Below are positions 9,977-22,974 of a DNA stretch of 64,000 nucleotides, piece by piece (the stretch's first letter is position 1; the number at the start of each line of letters is the position of its first letter). Both the position numbers and the translations under genes were made by a program. Below the pieces are notes generated by a model. That model had not been told where the DNA came from. It did not search any database and saw only the letters and a program-made list of their open reading frames with translations. Source of the stretch: Massariosphaeria phaeospora (Eukaryota; Ascomycota; Dothideomycetes; Pleosporales). Where the stretch lies: the NCBI GenBank assembly GCA_011032825.1, contig JAADJZ010000006.1, positions 124,001 to 188,000 on the forward strand. The letters are read 5' to 3'.

Positions 9977-12976
9977 ATGCCTTCAAAACTGCCATGGTCC
10001 AAGTCGAACCGCTCGCACACCTCCGTCGACACCTCCTCTGGCCATCCCTCGCCAGTGCCTTCTGGTAAGTGTGCCGCCGCGGGCCATGGGCCATCCAATG
10101 ATTCCGTGCGGCTGACGGGCAAGCGCCTGTAGTGAACAACGAGGCCGCCGCACAGCGATTCCCGCCCGCTGAAGGCTCCCAGCAAGCTGCCCACAGTCAA
10201 CACCCGCCGCCGCTGTCAGTCCCCGCCGGCGTCCCACACGGACAGTTTAGACAGCAGTTCCCCCAGCGCTCCCCGAGCCACCGTCACTCGGCGCACCTTT
10301 CGCTGGACCAGGCCGGCCAGAACTTCCAGCCGCTGCCCGGCAGCCAGCAACAGTCCCCCGAGCTCAGCCAGAACCGTCGCGGCTCCTACCAGCCGCAATC
10401 GAGCCCCGGCTACGTCCACGAGTCGAAAAAACCGTCGCTCCGCAGCCGCATCGCCGCCGGTCTCACGGGACACAAGGAGTCCGACGAATCACGGCAGACC
10501 AGCAAGAACGGCCTCGGAAGACGCGTCTCGGTCAGGAAGAGCGACGGACGCGCCCAGCAGCAGGACACCTACCAACCGCAGGACGACGTGCGTTTGCAGA
10601 CTCAGCAGCAGTGGCACCAACCCCAAGGGTCCACTTCGCCTCTGCCCCCCTCGAACGAGCAGGACGAGGACAATCTCGACCCGTTCCTGCAGCAGGGCGA
10701 CCGCAGCACGCCCCAGGTGCCCCCGAAAGACGCGCAGCAGTTCCAGCAGCAACAACAGCAGTTTGCGCAGAACCCCGCCCAAGAGCAGTACAATCGGCCC
10801 CCACTCGCTAGAGTAAGCAGCGAAGGTAGTTATCACACGCAAGGCGGGGTAGAGCGCTACAGCCCAGAGCAACACCAGGGTCTCCAGCCGCAACAACAAC
10901 AACAGCAGCCGTCCGCGCAACACTACCAAAGCTACGTGCCGCCCCAGCACCAGCCGAACGCGAACGAGTACCAGGCTTTCAATCCCCAGACGACGCCAAG
11001 CCCCAATCTCGCCAACGCTCAGCTGCACCCTGCCCAGCAGCAGCAAAATTACTACCAGTACCCGCAGCAGGCACAGCAAACGGGCCAGCAGCCCTCTCCT
11101 CCAGAGCCACAGCAGCCTACTATTCACTACCAGCAGCCGCAGCAATTCTCGCAGCAGCCTCAGCCGCACCAAGGCCCTCAGCAGCACGTCCACCAGGGTC
11201 GTCCATCGTCACAGCACCAGGTCGAGCTCCAGCATCCCCAGGCTACGCATCAGGTTCCCCAGATCGTCCAGCAGGGTTCGCAAATTGACACGCAGAACCT
11301 GCAACTCCGTCCGCCGTCTTCGCACCAGCAACTCGCCCCGCCTTCACCCCATCCACCCCAGCAATACCAGTCTTACGACACGCAGCAAAGCCAGCCGTTG
11401 CAATCAGCCGAGGCCCGCGCCCTAAACATTACGCCGCCACAGCAAGGGCAAGACAACATGGCTCCGAGCAGCCAGCAGCGCAATACGCTGCGAAAGGTCA
11501 ATGAGACGGTCGGGCCACAGCCAGGAGCGCCTTCTCGAGAGTCGTCTCTCCTCCAGCAGCCCCCAGCGCAAGGTCAGGCTCAACCACAACCGCCGGTGTC
11601 GCCGGGTATTCCCACATTCGGAGCTAATGTCGTACCAACAGCGTCACAAGGCCAACCTTTTCGGGGCGACAAACCACAGCAGGGCCAGGGGGGCAATACG
11701 GGACGCGAGACACCTCCGCCGCGAACAGCTACTGACATGTCGGACGAGGACGTAGATAAGCTAGTGAAAGACCACGAGGTTTTACGTAAGTTTGGTCAAA
11801 TTGGCAGACCCGTCGCGCACGCTAACCGCGACAATGACAGGTGAGAAATACCAAAAGGTCAAGCGATACTTCTTCGAGCAGCAGTCACAGGTGCACCAGC
11901 TACAGAACACGCTCGCAAACCAGCGCATGTCACTTTCTCGCACATCCTGGGATGACAGCGAATATGCTACGCGGTTTGGCAGACTCGATGGCTTGATAGC
12001 GCAGTTGTCGTTCGCCATACGTAAAGACTGGAAGTCAATTCCGCCCTGGTTACAGCCCGTGGTAAACAAGAACGCAGTGGAGACTGGCAAGCAAGAGATG
12101 ACGGCCGTCGGCCGCGCATTTCTCTCATGTTGGTTGGTGGAGAACATCTTCGACAAGTACTTCCATCCCGACCTGGAGACTGGCCTGTCGACGCAATTGA
12201 AGTTAATTCAGCTCAACATTCGGAGATTGTCGCCTGTGGCACAGACTACAGAAGACGAAGACGCCCTTGTAGCGAAGACTGTGAACTGGCGGCTTGCTAC
12301 ATTGGAAGGCCTGGCCGATCAGCTGCGCTCTCCGCAAGCAGCCACAATCCGCCAGCACCTGATCGACTCCCTTAACGAGAACCTCATCGGGTCTTTGCAA
12401 ATGTTTATGAACGAACCCGCGCCGCCGGATCTCAACGGTGGCGTTCCGATGATTGTTGAGCTGGCGGTCAATGTCGCCCAACATCTCCCTCTTGAAAGTC
12501 GAGAGGTCCACATTGAATACTTCCCACCGGGCCATGGCCTTGTGCCGGAGTTCATGAAGATGGAATCTGGTATCCCGGCGCTCACAAGCCCGATTGTGGA
12601 TCTCGATGACATGGACCGCGCATCTCTTTTGAGCGTTGCGTCCAAGGTAGAAGACAACGGTTCTGTTGGAGAGCAGGAACAGCAAGGCCAACAAGGTCAG
12701 TCTAGCCAAGGACCAAAGGACATCCAGGAAAAGAAGCGCAGCATGTTCGGGTTTGGCGGCTCGAAGAAACCAAACACGACACCGGCGCAGCTCGGGAAAC
12801 GCGAGTCATCGCTTGGCCAGGACGGAAGTCAGCAGAGTCTCACGCAGCCACCCCCTGGCAGTTCCAGCGGAGTCAAGGACGAGCCGCCACCACCGCGAGT
12901 GCGCCTGTCTGTTGGTGTCGCAGTACAAGTCCGTGGAAAGAGCATATTGACCAAGGCGCCCGTGTATAGCACCTGA
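9977..12976 (+). CDS. Glutamine-rich conserved fungal protein with C-terminal helical domain
   Basis: Three exons: 9977-10064, 10133-11785 and 11841-12976, 958 aa; introns of 68 and 55 nt with CTGAC and CTAAC branch sites. Residues ~1-560 are disordered and extremely rich in Gln, Pro and Ser, with runs such as QQQQQFAQ and many QQP units, resembling prion-like or transcription-factor activation regions. The join at the second intron gives DHEVLREKYQKVK, the start of a coiled coil (residues ~570-615). A folded helical domain follows (about 620-840) with repeated conserved-looking segments (SWLVENIFDKYF-like, WRLATLEGL). The tail is again disordered. I know similar proteins only as conserved hypotheticals in Pezizomycotina. 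A role in transcription or RNA granules is a guess. The GC-rich, CAG-heavy coding makes long minus-strand frames that are shadows. Confidence 0.8.
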
Positions 12977-13662
12977 GGGGCGATGAAACTTCCGAGTCCA
13001 ATCTAAATTTCTGGCATCTTTGGATTCCGCAGATGTTGGACGATGGGTTGTGCAGGTGAACGATGATAGAGCTGGGATGAACGTATTTCCTCTTTGGTCC
13101 ACGCATTTTCTTCTTCTCTTCTCTACATATACCTACCTTCTGGTGGTTGGGGATGCATTGGCTGGTCTAGGAACGATGTGATGGCGGGTTTTATGTAGCT
13201 GCAAAAAAAAAGTCCCAGTGTTTCTGGCGATGTCATGAGATTAAGGTGGTGCATGCGGTTTTTGGCGGGTTTGCGTGTGGGTGTTTTGCGGATACCGATA
13301 CCCTCGTTGCTTCTACGGTTTGTTTGGTGGTTGGGGGATGGTGTGGATGCATGTGGATGCAGGGGACGTGTGGATGTAGGTGGGAAATTGGGGAGCTGAG
13401 AATGGAAACAACCACCTGCTGAGCCTCGCGCCTTCTTTTCGTAGCTGACTACCCCGCCTCAGCCTGAACACACGTCTTTTCAGCTTCCAGTGTCACTTCT
13501 CCTTCCTTCCTCCATCATCGCTCGTCACTCTATCGCTTCTACTATCGCGGCCTAGTTCGATCAGCCGAAGGCGGTCTAATGTTCTAACAGGACAATATCT
13601 GCATCCCCACGTCCCTTCCATCTTTCCTGACACCCGCGCCGCAGCCCTCCAGCCTTGTCATA
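12977..13662. other. Intergenic region, promoter of NLR gene
   Basis: No gene seen. A GGT/GGTGG-rich stretch lies at 13240-13380 and a pyrimidine-rich stretch at 13480-13560, the latter likely the promoter/5' UTR of the NLR gene. Confidence 0.55.
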
Positions 13663-16600
13663 ATGGAGGGTGTGGCAGCCTTCGCACTTGCGTGCGGCGT
13701 CATGCAAACCATTAGTTTCGGTCTCGAAATAACGTCGCTTTGCCGAAGACTGTATGAAAACAAGTCTCCAGCTCCGGGCGCCGACAAACTGAGAAGTGGG
13801 CTGCAAACGGCTGCTCAAAATCTCAACAGATCTGTCATCTCCACACCTACACCTGTGGCCCAAAAAGAAGAGAGACAATTGCAAACCATCGCGAAAGACT
13901 TGATTGACATTGTGGAAGAACTGCAGAAAGAGCTGGACAAAGCTGGAAGTGGATCCCAGCCGTCAAGGCGCAAAGCATTAGGCAAGGCTTTGAAATATAC
14001 TCTCCTGGGGGGTAAGAGTAAGGTAGAGGAACTAGAAAAGTGCTTGAAGAACTCTCAGAACGCCATGGAGACGCACATATTGATAGCCTTGAGGTACGTA
14101 CAGTGTATGTTCGAAAAGAGTTTGCGCTCACATGGGTAGGGAAAAAACAGAGGTTATCGAAACGGCAACACGGGGCGGATTTGACAGCATCGACCGGCAA
14201 TTACAAGATTTTCTGATACACCTCGAGGACGGCCAACTCACACTGTCCAAGCTGATAGATAGAGAATCTGGAGAAGTACGGAGTGTCGTACGCGAAGAAG
14301 CAGAGAGAACAAGGGCACATTTGAACACGCACTTTCAAGCAACCAATAATGCCGTAGCTACTGCTAACACAGACACAAAGAGCCACATAGACGCTCATCG
14401 ATCCGCCCAAGTATCCGACAACCAGCTGCAAACTTTCAAACGTAGCCTAGAATATCCGGAAATGAACGCTCGTCGGAATATGGCAGCCATTAACGACATC
14501 CACGAAGGCACATTCCATTGGGTGCTGCACGAAGCAACCACGGATAACCATACTCCATTGAAGTGGCCTAGCTTTACTGAATGGCTCAGATCAGAAGAGA
14601 AGACATATTGGATCTGCGGAAAACCTGGTTCTGGAAAGAGCAGTCTGATACGGTTCCTCCTCGATGAAACGGACACCAAAATATTTCTTCAGCAGTGGAA
14701 ATCGGATGCAGAAATACTGTCCTCATTTATATGGGAGGCGGGGTCGCCAATGCAAAGAAGCCAGAAAGGCATCCTCGCTAGTCTGCTTCATCAGTTGCTT
14801 GAGATCAGTGCGGAGGCAGCAATCCCCCCATCCACGAACAGTGCAACATCATCTAAAGTATTTCTCTCAGACTGGTCCATGTCTGCGCTTCGAGTACACT
14901 TCCTGCATGCTTTGGATATGATCGCCAAACCTGTCTGTATCTTCATCGATGGTCTAGACGAAATCGACCAACAGGAGTTTGATGGTTCAATAGGCCTATT
15001 GAACTTGATCGACAACATTGCTGCTCATCCGAACGTTAAGCTATGCCTTGGGAGTCGTGAGGAAGGGGTCTTCATCGACAAGTTGAGCGCCTGGCACCGG
15101 TTACGATTACAGGATTTGACCAACTCCGACATAAGGAAGCACGTAGATGAAACCTTGATTAACATCGAACCTAGTCCCGTGGGCAGGCCGCTGAGCGAAA
15201 AGGAACTATCTGAACTGGCTGATATGATCGTCGAAAGAGCCCAGGGAGTATTTCTATGGGCAAATTACGTTACCAAGAGCATCCGCCGAGGGCTCTTCGC
15301 ATCCGACCATTGGAATCAACTCCGACAAAGAATCGAAGACCTCCCCGGGAACGTGGAGGCTCTCTATTTGCAAATGTGGAACCGGCTGAATAAAGAAGAC
15401 AAGCACATTTATCGCAAAGACTCCGCATTGTATTTCAGGCTTGTGTTAGACGAACGGCCTTCACTATTCCAGATGTTATTATGCTCCGCACCAGCCCTTC
15501 TGCGCGCATTTCTCGCAGGAGGCTCTGAGATTACAGAAGAATATCTTCTCGAACAATTCACAACCTTCCAACGGCAGCTTCTTGCTCGGTGCGCCAATCT
15601 TGTGGAAATATCCTTCAACAAGGGGAACCATGATCGAGGTCCCCTTGGGCAGTTGTGCTCGCGGCGAACTGAAGTCACCTTCATCCACAAAAGCGCTCAC
15701 GCTTTTCTCAAAGATACGCCAGACGGACGGTGGATTCTGGAACCTGAGAAGCGCAAGGCTATTGAACTTCGATATTTGGCAGAATTATCTGTAATACCCG
15801 ATTATATTATTTCGAACAGAGCATCCGCTTGGCACCACCTTAACTTGTTAGAAGATTACCTCCTTGAACGTCCACCACACACCGATTCCTTAGAAGTGCA
15901 GTTGCTGAACGTAGTCGCATCAGCCTTGATGCGGTCGCCGTGGGCCCAGGAAGACGAGAAACATGAGCACTATTTTGTCAAATTGTCAGCTTGGGCTGGG
16001 TCAATGGCCTATGTTAAGGCATATATCCAAGATCCACCTGCTGAAACCTCCGGACTGAATGCGAACTTGAAGAGCGAGCTTTTGGCCTACACTTGCCAGA
16101 AGCTATGGTATAAGTATGCGCATACCCCAGGAGAAGATTCCGAACCCTGGCTTCGGAACGTCCCGTTGGTATCCTGGCTTCTTGCTGAAAACGCAGATTG
16201 TAACATGCCCTTTCTAGTATCCGTGAGTGGAACCTACCAAACAGCTTTCATCACATTCTTGCTAGTTTTCGACCAATACCTCGAATCGAGTTTGACTAGG
16301 CAAGACTTGTCTACTATCGCCCCACAGTTGCTGAAATTATTATCTGGATTCCTCGAACATGGGGCCGATACCGAAACGCGTATCTGTTTATCTGTCGGAG
16401 AGCTAGGGCATAGGTTGAAATACGGTTCGTGCTGGCAACATTTGAAGATAATTGGATTTGGGGATCTGCTATATGTAACGGCGAAAATGAAACCTTGCGA
16501 CATCTTTTACCGCACGCGCGAGGCACTATCGGATTGCATCGATCAGTACGCAGATTACACTGATACGCACCGTCTGGAGAAATTTCTCAATAACATAAGC

Positions 16601-16846
16601 GCGGAGCAGCCAAGTCTACTCTATCTCGAAGAAGGTGAAACAGAAGATGTAGTACAATGGCTCGTTGAACATGGGCCCATTCCACCAGAAATTGCACTTG
16701 CTTATGATCCAAAAACTGCCCTGGTGGAGCATTTGGAGACCTCGATTCCCTCTATAGCAGATTTTTCCCACATAGACTGGTCGTACAACCCGGATTACGA
16801 CAAACTCATCGCGACACCGCCGTTCGACCGGATTTTTCCTCGCTGA
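13663..16846 (+). CDS. NACHT-domain NLR (STAND) protein with degenerate C-terminal repeats
   Basis: Two exons, 13663-14093 and 14140-16846, 1045 aa; the 46-nt intron joins phase 2 to give LIALREKTE. Residues 1-~200 form the helical N-terminal domain seen in many fungal NLRs, beginning with a hydrophobic segment (AFALACGVMQTISFGLEI). A linker of SLEYPEMNARRN type precedes the NACHT ATPase domain. Walker A is GKPGSGKSS at ~304-312 and Walker B is CIFIDGLDEID at ~410-419. The domain then continues through a typical arginine-sensor region (LCLGSREE). Instead of WD40, TPR or clear ankyrin arrays, the C-terminal ~400 residues hold only ankyrin-like fragments (SWLLAENADCN, GFLEHGADTETR). Such proteins act in non-self recognition and heterokaryon incompatibility. 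No effector gene with a matching amyloid motif is adjacent. The function is inferred from domain architecture. Confidence 0.85.
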
Positions 16847-18081
16847 GCAAAGGATAAATCCAGCAGTACGACACCTCTCTAGCAGAATTTACTGCCAACA
16901 AAGACAGACTTTTAGCGATCCTCTTGACAGCCTAATTGTTTTCAGTAACTGATAGAGAGTCTACCTTGATCGTACAAAGCCCTGTTGTATCTAGTATACT
17001 GGGTATCGCCTGGCTTGTACAGAGTGGAGACAAGAGGGCAGGCTTAACTACGTGGGTGCGCATCGGAGACTAAATATACCATGGGGTGACAAGAGACACT
17101 ATCTCAAGATCGCACGGGACCCTTTCACATCCAACCGGCGGATACCTCAAGAACTCGATTTGGCGGGAAAAGATACCCATTGATTATCCTTCCTGATCTG
17201 AAGTATCACTGGGCCACCGTATCTTCTAGTCAATACCGTTCATCAACTACCAGCCTCCAGTCTGCGGGAAAGAACGCATCGTCTGGATGTCGGCCTAGTT
17301 TCGCATGCTTAGCTATCTAGCGGTAACAGGAGGCCTAAGGAGACGTCTAGAGGAAGAGCTGAGTAAAGATTGAATGGATGTACTTGGTAGATGTAAGTAG
17401 ACAACATCTGGCTAGCCTGTGCGCTAGGAATTGAAACTGATATAGACTAGATTTTACAGTACAGTTACGTACGCTCTGCAATAGCAACTTCTTTGAGACG
17501 AGTCCATCTATTCGCTGTACGTACTGTGCATACGCACTCCACGATCCGATTTCAAGATTTATGTCTTCAACTTGGGAAGACTTCTACGATCCGGATATTT
17601 CCACTTCGAAAGCTAGTGTAACCGGCCGAGAGTAAACTATTTCTTCGTCTTCTTCTCAGCCAACATACCTAGACGAATGAGCTCTTTGGCTATTTGCCCG
17701 AAGCCGCGAGATTGAAGCTTGTAGTTTGTTGGGCTAGAAATAAGTGAAAAAACTAAAGAGTGACAGCGGTTTCAGGGGGTTGTGATTGTGCTAAAATTTG
17801 TTGACTGCGTGGTAGTGTGCCTTGATGTAGAGCTAGTTGATAGAGGAAAGATATATGTATTAGGTAGGAAGACTGGATAATGTGATGATTTCTATAGCAT
17901 GGTGGCATAATTGTGTTCGCGCCTGGGCTCAATGCTGTTCAACTTCACTACCGTCTCACCGCCCCGGGCGCCTCGCACTCCGATTGGTCCACATTCTGCC
18001 GCGACATTGTTTACCCTCGTCAACCACCATGCACCAGCTTTGCCCACCACACAGGACAGACCAAACTACCGCACACCTAAA
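16847..18081. other. Intergenic region with CCAAT-type promoter at right
   Basis: About 1.2 kb without a gene. It is more AT-rich than its surroundings. A rough inverted repeat involving GTACAG...GTACG lies at 17458-17535. Confidence 0.55.
17983..17987 (-). promoter_or_regulatory. CCAAT box upstream of the WDR8 gene
   Basis: GGACCAATCGG reads on the minus strand, ~95 bp before the ATG at 18082. CCAAT elements bind the fungal HAP/CBC complex and are common in this position. Evidence is sequence only. Confidence 0.4.
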
Positions 18082-19711
18082 ATGGAGAACACAGAAGTCT
18101 CCCCGCAGTTCAAGAGTAAGGTATCTAAAGCCCACGAACATGCTTCATCCAGTACCAACAACATGCAGCGACCTCCCTCCCCATCCCCTCTCCGTCGGGC
18201 ACACACGTCGCAAGTCTCTCGGGTGCGCGCCTCCAAATACGCTGTCTCGCCTCCCACGACATAATACGCAGCATCACCCTCCCTTCCTCTCATGATCTAC
18301 GCACTTCACGCATAGCATGGTCGCCTCCAGCGGCTGCCCACTCCTCCGGCGCATCCACCCCACCGCGGCGCAGACCGACCCCGCGTTCGCATCGCATCCT
18401 CATCGCCGACGACGAGAACACACGCGTCTACGACCTCTGCGACGAGAAATGGAACGCCGTCATCAGCAATGGGTCGGGCGGCATGGGGAAAAACGTCCAT
18501 GTCGAGTTTGGCAGCATGCAGGACGAGGTGGTGGTATTTTCGGATTTCGCGAGCAAGGTCACGGTGTGGTGTTTGCGGACGGGCCGCACGGTGGAGATCA
18601 AGGATCCGAAGTTCTCGGGGAGGGAGGGTAGGGGGTGGGGATATAGGCCGCAGCAAGAGGAGTGGCAGGAGGGCAGAGGCGCCGTCCTGGCGCTGCTGTG
18701 TCGCACTTCAGGCCAAGACGTGCTTCTGCTCCTCGCGCCGCGGACGTACGACGTGCTGACGAGAGTCGAGCTCCCCACGACAGATGCCCAGGGCCTGAAA
18801 TGGAGCCGCGACGGGCGCTGGATCGCCGTGTGGGACTCCGCAGCGAGCGGCTACCGACTCTGCATCTACACCGCCGACGGCCATCTATACCGCACCGTCA
18901 CGCGCGAACCTCCCTCGCCCACGACCGACGAAGAGCCCCACGACTACAGCGTCGAGGGCCTGGGCATCAAGACCGTCGAATGGGTCCCCGGCAACGCCTG
19001 GCTCGCGCTCGGCGGCTGGGACCGCCGCGTGCGCATCCTCTCCACGCGCACCTTCGCCCCCGCCGTGTTCCTCGACCACACCGCGCACATCCACGTCCCC
19101 AGCGCGACCGTCTACACCGAGCACGTCGACGCGCGTGGGGAGCGCACGTATGCGGTCACGCCGCAGCCGATGACGCCGCCGAAAGCCGCGGTCGAGAAAA
19201 ACGACGCGGGCGGTATAAAGCAGGGGATTAGCATCATGGCGTTCAATCACGACGGCACGGTGTGCGCGACAAGAGACGACGAGACGCCGAGTACGGTGTG
19301 GATCTGGGATTTGCGGCGGCTGCGGCCGACGGCGATATTGGTGCAGCATGCGCCGGTGAAGGGGTTGCAGTGGCATGCGACGGATGCGTCGTTCTTGCTC
19401 ATTCAGACGACGCATGACGTACCGACTGTGTACCTCTACAATGCGCCGTCTCTCTCCGCTGCGTCAATATCTACCTCTACATCTACATCCACTTCAACCG
19501 CCACCCCCGCTCCGCCCTCCATCCTCGCCCTCGCCTCCTCCCTCCCCAAACCCGCATCCTCGCTCCCCACAAAATATCACACAACCTTCCTACCCGCCAC
19601 CCTCTCCGCCAAGAAGTACCACCAGAAACCCGCGTTCCTCGTCGCGCATAGCCAAGCCTACATAATCGTATACCCGCACGGCCGCAACGCCTCTATCCCT
19701 CACCTCGACAG

Positions 19712-19742
<31 letters not shown>

Positions 19743-20120
19743 TCCACCGCGGACGCCGACCAAGACCCCGACGGCGGCGGCAGCGACGACAGTCTCTACG
19801 ACATCCTCACCGGCCGCACGCCCGTACCGCGCCTACACAGCAGCGAGTTGGACATAGGGGCAGGTGATAGCGGACTGTTTGAAGACACTGGCGTTATGCA
19901 GGACGACGATTATGGAGATGTAGGCATGGAAGATGATGATGATGGCGCGAGTGCGAGTCTGAATGTGAGTCTATCCAGTTTCGAAGACACGTTTCGGGAG
20001 AAGCGGAAGGGGAATAGGGATAGGAGTAGTAGGGGAGGGACGAGGGAGAAGGAGAAGGAGAAGGAGAAGGAAAGGGGAGGGAGTGTGTTTGATGAGAGTG
20101 GGATGGATGAGATGTTTTGA
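18082..20120 (+). CDS. wdr8: WD40 protein of the WDR8/WRAP73 family
   Basis: Two exons, 18082-18115 and 18169-20120, 661 aa; the 53-nt intron follows the short first exon MENTEVSPQFK. The reading frame is open upstream of the internal ATG at 18483, and the extra 105 codons carry family-specific matches (HVASLSGARLQIR, then RIAWSPP, then HRILIADDENTRVYDL). Further WD-like units follow: VVVFSDFASKVTVW, GLKWSRDGRWIAVWD, LGIKTVEWVPGNAWLALGGWDRRVRIL, ISIMAFNHDGTVCATRDD and KGLQWHATDASFLL. In Aspergillus nidulans An-WDR8 binds TINA at spindle pole bodies, and fission yeast Wdr8 acts in spindle anchoring, so a mitotic spindle-pole role is expected. Low-complexity inserts occur late in the protein: a Ser-Thr run, an EP repeat (19710-19742), an acidic stretch and a KE repeat near the end. 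The 3' end converges with the BTB gene. Confidence 0.85.
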
Positions 20121-20382
20121 GGGGCGCTGACGGGCATTTGGGTGGGTTATGTACGGTGTGTTATGTTATACCATGTACGATCGAGCAGACGAGCATCTGT
20201 GTTAGAAACAAAACTGCCTTTTTCCCCACAAGATATGGATCCGCAAAGTGGTGTGTAGCCAACAAGCAGGGTTTCAGCAACCTCGAATCAACTTTCTGCC
20301 ATTCGCTCTGTTCAGACGCACTCGTGCTGGGGTTTCCCAAATCTCCTTTAATACCACAACATAACTCAACACCACAAACCCA

Positions 20383-22974
20383 TCACGCCGTCCCCGATCC
20401 CAAAAACCCCCTCCCCCCATTCCGCGCCCTCTCCGCCGCAAACCCTTCAATCCGTACTCCGCAAAGCACAACCTGCATCTTCGCGCCGCCGCCGCCACCC
20501 TCACCGCCCACGGGCTCAACGCGCAGCCGCCAATGCGCGCGTTTCACAGTCCATTCCTCCTCAACATCTTCCCCGTCGCGCGTCACATGCACGGGATCCG
20601 GTTTCGCGCCGCCCCAGAGCCACTCCTCCGCCGCACCACCACCACCGCTAGCGCGCCGCACGCCCAACCGACCCGACTCGACATCAACACCAAGCTCCAC
20701 AGCACACCCATCCAGCTCAACGCAGCAATCCGCCGCCAAGCGGACCCGCACACGACGCTCGCTGACGCCCGAGTTCGCGGGCGAGACGGGCTGCGTGGCG
20801 ACGCCGCCGCCGGACTGCAGCATCATGAGGCCGAGGGGCTGCGTGGCGGGGAGGCCCATCTTCGACGCGATGACGGAGAAAAGGGATGTGATACGCGCGA
20901 GGGTGTTGGCGTGGAAGGTGGCGCGCAGGTTGAGCGTGAGGTCGGCGGGCGAGGATGGAGATGCGGTGGCGGGTTTGGGCGGGTAGGCGGGGAGGTGCAG
21001 GGTGGTGGATTCGGTGGAGGAGATTTCCATAATGAGGATGTTGGTGTGGGCGTGGTCGTCGGTGTAGGGGCGCGCGTAGGAGACAGCGCCGGGGCGAAAG
21101 GGCGAGGGGATGGAAGATGGGGGTGGTGCTGGGCTGGCGGGTTTGCTGGTGGGAGGGACGGGCGTCGAGTGTCGGGTGGAGCTGGCGTTGCTCGACGGCG
21201 GGTCCGCGGTGAAAGATATGCCGGATTGGCGGATGTCTTCGAAGCGGATGAGGATCTCGGACTGGTTCCGCTTGAGGTTGAAGGAGATGTCGCAGGGGAT
21301 GAGTTTCTGCTCCAAGCCGCGTAGATGGAAGTAGCGCGCATCCCGCAGCAGCTGAGCGCGGTGAGCTTCATTCCTGATGTCGAGCTTGTAGCCCTGGAGG
21401 CGCTTGACGAGTTCAGCGAAGATTTCTGGGTTTCTGCCGGGGATGATGGGAGGGCGGATGGAAGGCGGCCGCAGAAGTGAGCTGCGGTCTAGCCCGGGGA
21501 AGGCTTCGGTGGGGCTGGAGAAGAACTGCGCGAAGCCGAGAGTGAAGTAGTTGGGAGTGTCGCCGGGCCCGGAGAAGAGGTCTCGGGGTATGTGGAAGGG
21601 GACGCCGCCGATCCTCACGAAAATGTCCGTGGCAAAGAGTTGTCTCGTAAGTCGCGGCACTGCGTGGTCAGTCGGATCCTGGATATCTCAACTATATTTA
21701 CCACTTACATGAGTAGAACTGCGCATCGGCGTAAAGCCGCACATAGTGCTCGCCATCGCGCGGGGCGATATGGTATCCCTGCAGATGTAAAGCAATCTCG
21801 CGGAATGTCTCTGGATCGCGGTCGATGTACAACGTCCTCACGTCACCAGCGCGACCCGCGTTGTTGTGCACTTGCTCCCCGAAATAATGGGAAAAGTATG
21901 AGGGTGCTCTAGAATTCTCAGCCGTTGTTCTTCCGAGCCCCTTACACAGAGGTAAATACAAGGAGGGAACTACTTACCATCAGACGAGATGGACGCCCCT
22001 GACAATCGAAACAGCTCCGAACCAATCTGTATAGGGAACACTTTGCCGGCAGGCAGGGTATCGTGGTTGGCAGGCGACTCTACTATCTTTCGTGGTTTGG
22101 AAATATCGATAACTTTGCCCTGAGGGCCAGTCCCCTTGCTAGGCTCTTTCCGGCGCTGAGTCTCGTTGTCTGCCTTCATGTTCGCCTGTGATGGACCGTC
22201 GGGAGCCGCAACTGCGGTAGTTGTAGTATTTCGCGTCATGGACGATGGACGCGCGTCGGTCGCCGTGGCCGCAACTGTAGGCGAGGTTGCTGATGCTGAG
22301 GAAGAGGAGCGCGACTTGTTGTGGCGCTTTGCCGGGTTCTGCTGGAGCTCCCCCGAGTTGCTGACGGGCTGGGATAGGGCGGAATTGGGTTCAGAGTCGG
22401 CTTTCCTTTTCATGCCAGTCTGGACAGCAGGCCTCCTTGGGGGCTTCGGAGGCGGAGACAGCGGGTTTTGCGTCGCGGCGACACCCAAGCCCGGAGTGGT
22501 TTGAGGCGACTGGTAGATGGCGTCGGGGTGGGTGATGGGAAGCGGGATGCTGAAGTCGTTGGATGGGACCGTCTGGTTTCGCAGCTCTTCGACCAGCTCG
22601 CCCTGCGGCTCGTAGTGGTTCGCAAACTCTGGGAAATCTAGGGAGTTGTTCCAATCCCAGAGCAGAGGCGCGCCAAAACTGGCGCCGAAGGTCGCAAACT
22701 GGCCTGGGGTGGCATGGGACGGAAGGGTGTGATGCGCGCCAAAGTCTGGATAGTTCAAGGGAGTGTTCTGCGCAGCCGCCTGGTCCGATAGCGACGCGGC
22801 GCCCACCCCATTTGTAGCGTTTTCCCCATTGTAGCGGTCGTGGGCCTGCGCGGGATATGCCGCCGTGGATGCGGTTGCTGCTTCACCGGTGTGGTGCGCA
22901 AAAGATTGGTCAGAGCCTGGATTGCTCTGAAAAGCAAAGTCGCGTGAGCTGGTGTGGTTAGGTTGGTCCGGCAT
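20383..22974 (-). CDS. BTB/POZ (K-channel T1-like) protein with two BTB regions
   Basis: Three exons on the minus strand: 21978-22974, 21709-21906 and 20383-21659, 823 aa. Introns are 71 nt (21907-21977, acceptor TCTAGAG) and 49 nt (21660-21708). The first junction gives LSGASISSDAPSYFSHYF and the second FYSLPRLTRQLF, both matching the usual form of this fungal family. Residues 1-~290 are disordered, Ser/Pro/Thr-rich, with a KRKADSEP-type basic patch that may be a nuclear signal. A first BTB/T1-like unit spans ~300-400 (TLYIDRDPETFREIALHLQGY). A second lies at ~410-545 (FVRIGGVPFHIPRDLF, then AELVKRLQGYKL). BTB domains mediate oligomerisation or Cul3 binding. The role here is not known. The C-terminal ~270 residues contain Gly/Pro-rich low complexity. 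Confidence 0.85.

Noticed and set aside
10489..11193. Minus-strand Leu-rich 234-aa frame
   Set aside because: It is the mirror of CAG-rich codons of the glutamine-rich gene.
20533..21324. Plus-strand Gly-rich frame
   Set aside because: Shadow of the BTB gene's Pro/Ser-rich exon on the other strand.
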